DNA of 64,000 bases. Origin: CAJQHK01 sp038142525 (GTDB lineage: Bacteria; Pseudomonadota; Alphaproteobacteria; Rickettsiales; UBA1997). Position numbers and translations under genes: made by a program. Where the stretch lies: contig JAYQKE010000006.1 of NCBI GenBank assembly GCA_038142525.1, positions 62,001 to 126,000 of the forward strand, given 5' to 3'. The notes beneath the pieces were generated by a model. It saw only the letters and a list, made by a program, of their open reading frames with translations, did not search any database and had not been told where the DNA came from. Each line of letters opens with the position of its first letter. The stretch's first letter is position 1. Positions 56,754 to 64,000 of the stretch are shown here, in pieces.

Positions 56754-56969
56754 ATGCCTGAATATCCACCAATTACGCCTGAACATTCACCTCAGAGTAA
56801 AATTAGTCGCTCTTCCGAATCTTCTTCCAGGCTAGAGAGAAAAGTTAGTTTTAGCGCTGATTCTAAAGATAGTGATGAAAGTGAATTACCAACTTGCCTT
56901 CCTTGTTTGCCAAAAATTAGCTCTTCTAAAAGTCCTAAAACCGATGACCAAATTATCTCAAATAAATGA
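56754..56969 (+). CDS. short Ser-rich disordered hypothetical protein
   Basis: 71 residues, Ser/Pro/Lys-rich and probably unstructured (MPEYPPITPEHSPQSKISRS, KVSFSADSKDSDESELPT), with CLPCLP in the middle. No family recognised. It ends 17 bases before the IS5 remnant at 56987, so it could be the 5' stub of a longer gene, though it has its own stop. Confidence 0.4.
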   Translation: MPEYPPITPEHSPQSKISRSSESSSRLERKVSFSADSKDSDESELPTCLPCLPKISSSKSPKTDDQIISNK

Positions 56970-56986
56970 AGATTGGTCTTATTATA

Positions 56987-57060
56987 GGAACCTCTGATTT
57001 TCCTATTTAATTTTGTCTATTTTTTCATTTTTCAGAAAAAATTTTTATAATTTGGATAAA
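56987..57060 (-). mobile_element. IS5-family right-end remnant, copy C (left piece)
   Basis: Begins GGAACCTCTGATTTTCCTAT and matches, in inverted orientation, the right end of copy A (34840-34913). It is cut at ATAAA by the IS1634 element; the mirror-image piece lies at 61869-61977. Confidence 0.8.
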
Positions 57061-57077
57061 CTTAAATTCCCATATCT

Positions 57078-58097
57078 TTACCCACGAGCCATCTCCTCAG
57101 GAATATCATAACCAAAAAGCTCAAAAATTTGTTTTTGCTTTTTTGTAGCCTCTTGTACAAATATCTGCTTTTCATATATTTTTGCCTTTTGTGCCGAAAG
57201 TATAATAAATGCTTGATCCACAGTAAATTCTTTGTTTAATTTCTGATGAATTTTCATAAAAAAGTAAGATAATAAAAATAGTAAAAATAAATGTCCTCTG
57301 AGAGTTTCCTCGCTATGCACTCTTAGTGGTAGCAGGTTTAGATCTGACTTCGAGAAAGCGAACATTCTCTCAACCTTTTGTCTGGTGTAGTATAAATTTA
57401 GGATATTTTCTGTTTCCTGCTTCTTTGAAGATATTATTACAAACAGGCCCTTTTGATTTATGACCTTAGCTATTTTCTCGTTATCAATATCTTGCTTATC
57501 ATCTATTTTTTCAGATAAATAATTATTTACTAAATCAGCCTTTTTCTTTGGATCAAGCACAATATAGGCATAGGTCTTCTTCTTGTTTAGCTTAATCTCC
57601 TTTTCTTTAATAAATACCACTCTCTTTTTGGATACTTTTACTGCATTAGATGCCAGATCTATTTTTTCATTATCAATTACTTCTTTGAATAATTTTCTGC
57701 CAGACGGAAGTCAAATTATAAAATTGATCTTATTTTTTTGTAATAATTCAATATTATCATTAGAATAAAAGCCCGCATCTAGCAGTACCGCTTTAGCTGT
57801 AGTGTTATGAGCCTTAAGTTCTTTGATAGTATTTGTGAGTGTTGAGATGTCCGCTATACTGCCTGCATTGTAGCGAAAGTACAGAGGTAGATTGTTATCG
57901 GCAGAAACAACTGACATAAATTTTATCTGCCTATCAATAGAGCCACTATTATAGCCAACTCATTAATTGGAGTATTGATTTCATTTGGCATGCTACTTCC
58001 ATCTACTATTAGACCTTCTTTGCTGTCTTTTGTTGCGATAGGAAGATATTTTCTAAAAAAGTCTTTTTGAAGCTTTTCACTTCCCAGTTCTTTTAGA
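57078..58097 (-). pseudogene. IS1634-family transposase, C-terminal part in pieces
   Basis: Frames 57923-58117, 57711-57917 and 57078-57620 follow each other with shifts. Seen: LIVDGSSMPNEINTPINELA, FRYNAGSIADISTLTNTIKE, AVLLDAGFYSNDNIELL with a catalytic Asp, YYTRQKVERMFAFSKSDLNL with the Glu, and LRGHLFLLFLLSYFFMKIHQ. This is the IS1634/IS4-superfamily DDE core. Broken by frameshifts and insertions, so inactive. Confidence 0.75.
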
Positions 58098-58099
58098 AG

Positions 58100-59459
58100 G
58101 AACCTCTGAAAAACCAATTATCTAATTTATAGATTTGAAACTGTTTAATTTTGTTATTTTTGCCAAAGTTTAGCAAAGTTATTTTATAAAATTTTGTTTG
58201 AATTTATTTGATAAAAATAGCCAGAAAAGCTTGATTTATCTAGCTTTTTTGCTTATTATTGATATATTAAATTCAAATAAAATATATAATTATGGCAACC
58301 CAGCAATCATTTTTTTCATTAGCAATTTCTGGTAGAAAATTAAGAGCGGAGAAGTTTCTTAATCAAATGACGGATATTATTCCATGGCAAAGATTGATTG
58401 ATAAGATAGAGCCTTTTTATCCTAATGGTACTAGTGATTACGGTGGCAGGAAGGTGACAGATTTATTATTAATATTTAAGATTCATTTGTTACAGCAGTG
58501 GTTTGGTCTTAGTGATCCAGCTATGGAGGATGCTATATATGATAGAATAAGTTTTCAAAAATTCTTAAATATTGATATTGGTATTGATAATGTTCCGGAT
58601 GAGACTGTGATATTGAGATTCCGTCATTTATTGGAAAAGCATAATTTATCGTCGATTATATTTAACGAGGTAAATTCATATCTTGAAGAGAATGATCTTT
58701 TGTTGAAGGAGGGTACGATAACTGATGCGACATTAATATCTGCTCCAACTAGTACAAAAAACAAGAAGAGGAAAAGGGACCAAGAGATGTCTTCTACCAA
58801 GAAAGGGAAGAATTATTATTTTGGCATGAAGTCTCATATTGGTGTGCAAACTAAGGGTAAGCCAATTATTCATTCTATTGTCACGACGACAGCTAAAGAT
58901 CATGATTCTACTAAAACAGAGGAGTTATTACATGGTGATGAAACTTCTTTATTTGGTGACAAGGCCTATGATGATAAGGCAATAAAAAGATTTTGTAGGA
59001 ATCACAATATATTTTATGGTATAACCAATAGAGCTAAATCTAACAAAAAACTTTCAAATAAGCAAAAAAAGAGGAATAAACAATTTTCATCAGTTCGAGC
59101 TAAAGTTGAACATCCATTTCAAATTATAAAGCATCTTTGGGGCTATAGAAAGGTTAGATATAATGGTTTACAAAAGAATACTAATCAATTACAAATGCTA
59201 TCATCCCTTGCTAATCTCTATATGGTTAGAAAAATACTACCAAATACAGCGTAACAAGGGATAAATGTGTCTAATTTAGCCAAAAATGGTAAAATTAGAC
59301 AAGAAACTAGAGAAATTACCACAAATAATGCCTAAATTTGGATAAAGATTGTTAATTTTTAACAAAATTAGCAATCTTTATCCAAATTATAAAAATTTTT
59401 TCTGAAAAATGAAAAATTAAAAAAAATAGACAAAATTAAATAGGAAAATCAGAGGTTCC
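58100..59459 (+). mobile_element. complete IS5-family element, copy B
   Basis: 1,360 bp with ends GGAACCTCTGAAAAACC and GGAAAATCAGAGGTTCC and an intact transposase. The flanks (TAGAA left, TATAC right) do not form a target repeat. Relative to IS1634 the left flank corresponds to about 58097 and the right flank to about 57858, so a deletion or recombination accompanied or followed its arrival. Confidence 0.9.
58292..59254 (+). CDS. IS5-family transposase (intact)
   Basis: 320 residues. DUF772-type N-terminal domain (DLLLIFKIHLLQQWFGLSDP, PDETVILRFRHLLEKHNL) and DDE core: D in TITDATLISAPTS, D in LFGDKAYDDKAIKRF, E in SVRAKVEHPFQIIKHLW. The only undamaged copy of this transposase in the window and the plausible source of activity for the MITEs with matching ends. 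Confidence 0.93.
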   Translation: MATQQSFFSLAISGRKLRAEKFLNQMTDIIPWQRLIDKIEPFYPNGTSDYGGRKVTDLLLIFKIHLLQQWFGLSDPAMEDAIYDRISFQKFLNIDIGIDNVPDETVILRFRHLLEKHNLSSIIFNEVNSYLEENDLLLKEGTITDATLISAPTSTKNKKRKRDQEMSSTKKGKNYYFGMKSHIGVQTKGKPIIHSIVTTTAKDHDSTKTEELLHGDETSLFGDKAYDDKAIKRFCRNHNIFYGITNRAKSNKKLSNKQKKRNKQFSSVRAKVEHPFQIIKHLWGYRKVRYNGLQKNTNQLQMLSSLANLYMVRKILPNTA

Positions 59460-59530
59460 TATACTGCCTGCATTGAAGCGAAAGTACAAGAGGTAGATTT
59501 TATCACCAGAAAGCTTGAAATTTTTTAAAA
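59460..59530 (-). pseudogene. IS1634 transposase fragment between two IS
   Basis: TACTGCCTGCATTGAAGCGA and the following bases match 57858-57905 with a few changes. It is the piece of IS1634 trapped between IS5 copy B and the IS256 element. Confidence 0.7.
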
Positions 59531-61099
59531 CTGTGTCAATTTCAAAGTTAAAATGAGAATAAAATTTAATTTATTAAATTTTATTCTCATAAATAATTAT
59601 AAATTTTAACATTAACTTAAATTGATAATATCATGAATCACAAATTAAAATCTTTAAATAATTTTCGAAATAACTCTGACAATCAAGATCTTGAAGAGGA
59701 TTTTGATTATCAAAAGTTCAAGAAAGAAGCTATAGACAAATTGTATGCTGGAAAAGGATTTTCTGGCAAAGATGGTATATTTACCAGTATGTTAAAAGAT
59801 TTTCTTGAAACTGCCATGCAATCCGAATTGGATAATCATTTAAATTCTAAAAAAGAAGATGATGTTACCAATAGGAAAAATGGATTTTCTTCTAAAATAG
59901 TCAAAACCGATAGAGGTCAATTTGAGTTAAATACTCCAAGGGATAGAAATTCATCTTTTGATCCTAAAATAGTTAAGAAAGGTCAAACTATTTTAACTCC
60001 AGAATTAGATGATAAAATTATAACTCTATATTCTTATGGTATGAGTTATAGAGATATATCATCTCATATTGAAGAGATATATGACATTGAGATATCTAAA
60101 TCTACAATTACAGCTATTACAGACAAAATATTACCTAAAATAACAGAATTTAAAGAAAGGCAGTTAGAAGAGATTTATCCTATAATATTTCTTGATGCTA
60201 TGTTTTTTAAGGTTAAAGAAAATGGAAAAATAATTAGTAAAGCTTTTTATTCAGTTCTTGGAGTTGACAAGGATGGTAAAAAAGATATTTTAGGAATTTA
60301 TCTTCAAGAGTCAGAGGGAGCTAATTTTTGGCTTAATATTTTAACTGATTTACAAAATAGAGGTATAAAAGACGTATTGATTGCTTGTGTCGATGGCTTA
60401 AAGGGCTTTCCTGAGGCTATTAATTCAATATTTCCAAAAACTGAGATTCAGCTTTGCATCATTCATCAAATTAGGAATTCTATCAAATATGTTGCATCAA
60501 AAAATCAAAAAGAATTTATATCTGACTTAAAGACTGTTTATACTGCAACAAGCAAAGAAGTAGCCGAAGAAAAACTGCTTCTAATTGAAGAAAAATGGGG
60601 CAAAAAATATCCAATAATATTCAAATCTTGGAATAATAACTGGGATAATTTATCTAATTATTTTAAATATCCAAAAGAGATAAGAAAGCTAATTTATACT
60701 ACTAATTCTGTTGAAGGGTTTCATAGGCAAGTCAGAAAAATTACCAAAACTAAAGGCTCTTTTCCATCTGATCAATCATTAGAAAAGTTACTCTATCTTG
60801 CTATACAAAACATTAAGAAAAAATGGACTATGCCAATACCAAATTGGAGCTTGATAATTAGCCAATTTGCTATAAAATTTGAGGATAGAATCAAATTAGA
60901 TTTAGCTTAAATATAACAAAATATTAATCTAAATCTAAAAAAAATGGAAAACAAATTTTTGCCAAAAATTATCTTAAAAATTGGATTTATATTTTTACAA
61001 GATACGCTACGCTTAAAATCTTAAAATCTTGTAAAAATAAAATCTCAATTCTTAATAAAATTATTAAGGCAAAATTTGAAAAAAATTAAATTGACACAG
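59531..61099 (+). mobile_element. IS256-family element
   Basis: 1,569 bp with short inverted ends CTGTGTCAATTT (59531-59542) and AAATTGACACAG (61088-61099). No target repeat is visible at its borders. It carries one intact transposase and, between the left end and the gene, a 38-bp palindrome (59553-59590). Confidence 0.85.
59633..60910 (+). CDS. IS256-family (Mutator-type) transposase
   Basis: 425 residues, intact. MLKDFLETAMQSELDNHLNS, RKNGFSSKIVKTDRGQFELN, PRDRNSSFDPKIVKKGQTIL and the DDE core: D in YPIIFLDAMFFKVKE, D in VLIACVDGLKGFPEAI with CIIHQIRNSIKYV, and E in IYTTNSVEGFHRQVRK. This is a complete copy and could still move. Confidence 0.95.
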   Translation: MNHKLKSLNNFRNNSDNQDLEEDFDYQKFKKEAIDKLYAGKGFSGKDGIFTSMLKDFLETAMQSELDNHLNSKKEDDVTNRKNGFSSKIVKTDRGQFELNTPRDRNSSFDPKIVKKGQTILTPELDDKIITLYSYGMSYRDISSHIEEIYDIEISKSTITAITDKILPKITEFKERQLEEIYPIIFLDAMFFKVKENGKIISKAFYSVLGVDKDGKKDILGIYLQESEGANFWLNILTDLQNRGIKDVLIACVDGLKGFPEAINSIFPKTEIQLCIIHQIRNSIKYVASKNQKEFISDLKTVYTATSKEVAEEKLLLIEEKWGKKYPIIFKSWNNNWDNLSNYFKYPKEIRKLIYTTNSVEGFHRQVRKITKTKGSFPSDQSLEKLLYLAIQNIKKKWTMPIPNWSLIISQFAIKFEDRIKLDLA

Positions 61100-61106
61100 G
61101 GGATTG

Positions 61107-61743
61107 GACATTCCATCAATAGAGCCACTATTATAGCCAAACTCATTAATTGGAGTATTGATTTCATTTGGCATGCTACTTCCATCTACTATTAGACCTT
61201 CTTTGCTGTCTTTTGTTGCGATAGGAAGATATTTTCTAAAAAGTCTTTTTGAAGCTTTTCACTTCCCAGTTCTTTTAGGAAATTACTGATAGCTTGTGAG
61301 CTCATAGAAGAGCCTGGAAATAAATGTTTAGATATATCGCCTTCATACCAATCATTAGCTAAATACATTGCAGATCCATTGATGAGACGATAGGATAGTA
61401 AGCTTTTTAATGTTTTAAGCTTTACATGAGGCAGTAAGTCTGCAAAGATTTTTCCAACATCATCTTCATCAATTAGTTTCTTGGTTAAGTAGCCACTACC
61501 AAAAGATACAATTTCCCTCTCCTAAATGGTTGTGCCATAACCCTTTTTGGATTGGAAATAACTTTTCCATTTAAATCTCTCTTTCTTCTTTTTACCTCCT
61601 GAAATATTCCAGCTTCTTTATCTAGGACAATTCCAAGATATTTGCTGTCTTTGCTTGGAATGTTGTTTCTTTTTATCCCAATAGGCCGTTATTTCATATG
61701 CATATTCCCTGTCTCCAACTTTTTTGTATCTGATATAGCTCAT
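61107..61743 (-). pseudogene. IS1634-family transposase, N-terminal part
   Basis: ATG 61743 begins MSYIRYKKVGDREYAYEITA and YWDKKKQ, then shifts frame and continues SKDSKYLGIVLDKEAGIFQE. Further frames on this strand match the known N-terminal region of IS1634 transposases in style. The left end (61112-61280) duplicates 57930-58097. Confidence 0.7.
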
Positions 61744-61868
61744 AATCGTGAGTAAAGAATTAATAATAGGCACGAGTATATAGAACTAAAAAGTCGGTTG
61801 CAAGCTTTTATTTGCTTAGATTAATGTTTTTTTAAGGACTATCGTGGGTAAAGATATGGGAATTTAAG

Positions 61869-62895
61869 ATAAAGATTGTTAATTTTTAACAAAATTAGCA
61901 ATCTTTATCCAAATTATAAAAATTTTTTCTGAAAAATGAAAAAATAGACAAAATTAAATAGGAAAATCAGAGGTTCCTAAAATATATTGTGATTCCTACA
62001 AAATCTTTTTATTGCCTTATCATCATAGGCCTTGTCACCAAATAAAGAAGTTTCATCACCATGTAATAACTCCTCTGTTTTAGTAGAATCATGATCTTTA
62101 GCTGTCGTCGTGACAATAGAATGAATAATTGGCTTACCCTTAGTTTGCACACCAATATGAGACTTCATGCCAAAATAATAATTCTTCCCTTTCTTGGTAG
62201 AAGACATCTCTTGGTCCCTTTTCCTCTTCTTGTTTTTTGTACTAGTTGGAGCAGATATTAATGTCGCATCAGTTATCGTACCCTCCTTCAACAAAAGATC
62301 ATTCTCTTCAAGATATGAATTTACCTCGTTAAATATAATCGACGATAAATTATGCTTTTCCAATAAATGACGGAATCTCAATATCACAGTCTCATCCGGA
62401 ACATTATCAATACCAATGTCAATATTTAAGAATTTTTGAAAACTTATTCTATCATATATAGCATCCTCCATAGCTGGATCACTAAGACCAAACCACTGCT
62501 GTAACAAATGAATCTTAAATATTAATAATAAATCTGTCACCTTCCTGCCACCGTAATCACTAGTACCATTAGGATAAAAAGGCTCTATCTTATCAATCAA
62601 TCTTTGCCATGGAATAATATCCGTCATTTGATTAAGAAACTTCTCCGCTCTTAATTTTCTACCAGAAATTGCTAATGAAAAAAATGATTGCTGGGTTGCC
62701 ATAATTATATATTTTATTTGAATTTAATATATCAATAATAAGCAAAAAAGCTAGATAAATCAAGCTTTTCTGGCTATTTTTATCAAATAAATTCAAACAA
62801 AATTTTATAAAATAACTTTGCTAAACTTTGGCAAAAATAACAAAATTAAACAGTTTCAAATCTATAAATTAGATAATTGGTTTTTCAGAGGTTCC
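61869..62895 (-). mobile_element. IS5-family element, copy C (right piece, rearranged)
   Basis: Two blocks: 61869-61977 is an IS5 right end in plus orientation (ends GGAAAATCAGAGGTTCC); 61978-62895 is the left two-thirds of the element in minus orientation, ending in GGTTTTTCAGAGGTTCC. The right-end block is thus inverted relative to the rest and, with 56987-57060, forms a large near-palindrome around the IS1634 insertion. Confidence 0.75.
61977..62702 (-). pseudogene. IS5-family transposase, truncated at residue 241
   Basis: Identical by eye to the intact copy for residues 1-241 (MATQQSFFSLAISGRKLRAE to RFCRNHNIF), then stops exactly where the inverted right end begins. It keeps the first two Asp of the DDE triad but lacks the Glu segment, so it is inactive. 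Confidence 0.88.
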
Positions 62896-62963
62896 CTATG
62901 AGGCCAAACTGCGTAAATTAGGGGTTTTTTACACATGGTATCGCAGAAGTCTCGCAGAAGTAA

Positions 62964-64000
62964 CTAAATATTAAACTTTTTTTCTAATTCTAATATTTCT
63001 TGTTCTATTTTTGTTTTACTAAATATTTCCCTACTTTTGTCAAAATCAATATCTTCTGATTCCTGATTTTTTGTTAGATAATGTTTATATTCATCTTCAA
63101 TTTTTTTATGTAATATTTTTAAATAAAGAGTTTTGATTTGAATAATCGCTACCTCTTGCTCCTTAATATTATTTTTAGCAAAGATTTTTTTTTCTATTAA
63201 TAAATTGTGATTTAAGGTATTTTCTTTAATAAAATTTTGTAATTTTATTATATCAAAAGTTTGATTTATAATATTTTCAAATATTTCTTCTTTAATATTT
63301 TCTAATAGTTCATTATCAAAATTAATATCTAACATATTGATATCTTCATCCTTATATTGTAGTAATTCTGGGAAATTAACAATTAGATTTAAAATATTAA
63401 GACCTAAAATTAAATCATGATCTAGGTTAGAATTAAAATTAATATGATTTTGCTTTATTGTTAATTTATTTTGCTGAGTTTTCTTCTTTTTACCAAGAAA
63501 AATAGAAGATTATTATAATATTGAGAAAAATTTCTTTTAGTATTGTTGTTTTGAATCAATTCTATTTTTTTCTTCAAATTATTTTCTAATATTGTTTTTC
63601 TTTCTGGCGATATGTAAGAATCATTAATATCAATTGATAACTCATCTACTTCAAATTGAAATAAAATTTCTGATAGATTTCTGGAATTTTCTAAAAATTC
63701 TAACATTTTCTTTTTACCATTTTTTTTAATAAAATCATCGGGATCCATTTTATCTGGTAAAAAAGCAAATTTGATATTATTATTAGCGTTAATTATTGGC
63801 AAAGCTAAATTTATTATTCTTTTAGCGCCTCTTATTCCAGCTTCATCACCATCTAGACAAACAATAATATCATTTGTAATGTGAAATAAGATATTTAATT
63901 GTTCTAAAGTAACAGAGGTTCCAAGAGGTGCAATTGCATTATGAATTTGATAATTATCTAAAGATATAACATCCATATAACCCTCAACCAAAAGAGCATA
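62964..64000 (-). CDS. dnaG: DNA primase, Toprim and C-terminal part (one frameshift, 5' end outside window)
   Basis: The frame enters from the window end (YALLVEGYMDVISLDNYQ) with the Toprim motifs E in VEGYMDVI and D-x-D in CLDGDEAGIRGAKR, plus KMDPDDFIKKNG. Near 63500 it shifts to GKKKKTQQNKLTIKQ and runs through NFNSNLDHDLILGLNILNLI to the C-terminal helical domain (63335-62964) and a stop at 62964. Makes RNA primers at the fork. IS5 copy C lies 68 bases downstream of its stop. Confidence 0.88.

Larger units (their letters stand above)
57061..61868 (-). mobile_element. IS1634-family element, broken by IS5 and IS256 insertions
   Basis: Terminal inverted repeats of 27 bp, perfect by eye, beginning CTTAAATTCCCATATCTTTA (57061-57087 and 61842-61868), and a target repeat ATAAA on both sides (57056-57060, 61869-61873). 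The transposase gene runs on the minus strand from 61743. The element contains a full IS5 copy and an IS256 copy plus an internal direct duplication of about 168 bp (57930-58097 repeated at 61112-61280), so it was rebuilt by recombination. Confidence 0.8.

Overview
The window is a strongly AT-rich stretch of a Gram-negative, alphaproteobacterium-like chromosome. Supporting genes are coq7, the NDUFAF7/MidA-type methyltransferase, an NDUFS6-like zinc-finger protein, an IalB-type invasion protein, lptA/lptB and kdsA (LPS), and a rickettsial-type retropepsin. Compact gene order, many broken genes and several IS families suggest a host-associated, Rickettsiales-like bacterium. Unlike textbook Rickettsia, it carries pieces of histidine (hisA, hisC, hisZ), arginine (argG) and pyrimidine (pyrC) biosynthesis. 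Genus cannot be assigned from the sequence alone.

Layout. 1-4.7 kb: a decayed ATP-grasp-like gene, pyrC, a two-gene bufferin-type RiPP locus (DUF2282 precursor plus DUF692/MNIO enzyme) split by a small palindromic MITE, and a DUF481-like outer-membrane protein. 4.7-14.2 kb: hisC, a DUF3500 lipoprotein, nadK, hisA, pheT, sucCD, recA. 14.2-24.3 kb: a very basic small protein, a thioredoxin-fold protein, ugd, a BioC-like methyltransferase, sodB, argG, a GNAT enzyme, fumC, a tandem Usp, kdsA, lipoproteins, grxC. 24.4-30.9 kb: mgtE-lptA-lptB, a sulfate-binding protein, midA and the start of the division cluster (mraZ-rsmH-ftsL, minus strand). 31-36.2 kb: an accessory island with an hsdM fragment, a class III Fic gene, an IS5-family element split by another IS, a RelE/RHH toxin-antitoxin pair, two 120-bp direct repeats and tRNA-Gln, whose 3' end recurs in the repeats. 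36.3-56.5 kb: a fadB-like gene, coq7, glyS, hisZ, an Aas-like fusion, a redox/envelope cluster (dsbD-ialB-doxX-xseB-retropepsin), purA, a glycosyltransferase, an ABC ATPase, an Hpt protein, holB, rdgB, thrS. 57-62.9 kb: an IS nest (an IS1634 element inside IS5 remnants, itself broken by a complete IS5 copy and an IS256 element). The window ends inside dnaG (minus strand).

Two themes cut across the window. First, about 29 single-base frame breaks hit some 24 non-mobile genes, including essential ones (thrS, glyS, sucC, sucD, lptB, dnaG). Many fall in or near A or T runs, so unpolished long-read errors are a strong alternative to real decay; two genes also contain in-frame stops that a simple indel does not explain. 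Second, the IS5-family element shares its GGAACCTCTGA ends with short palindromic MITEs flanked by TTAA, so one transposase has probably shaped several intergenic regions.

The most interesting candidates are the minimal bufferin locus, the tRNA-Gln-associated repeat island with Fic and toxin-antitoxin genes, the IS5/MITE family, and the dsbD-ialB-doxX-xseB-retropepsin cluster.
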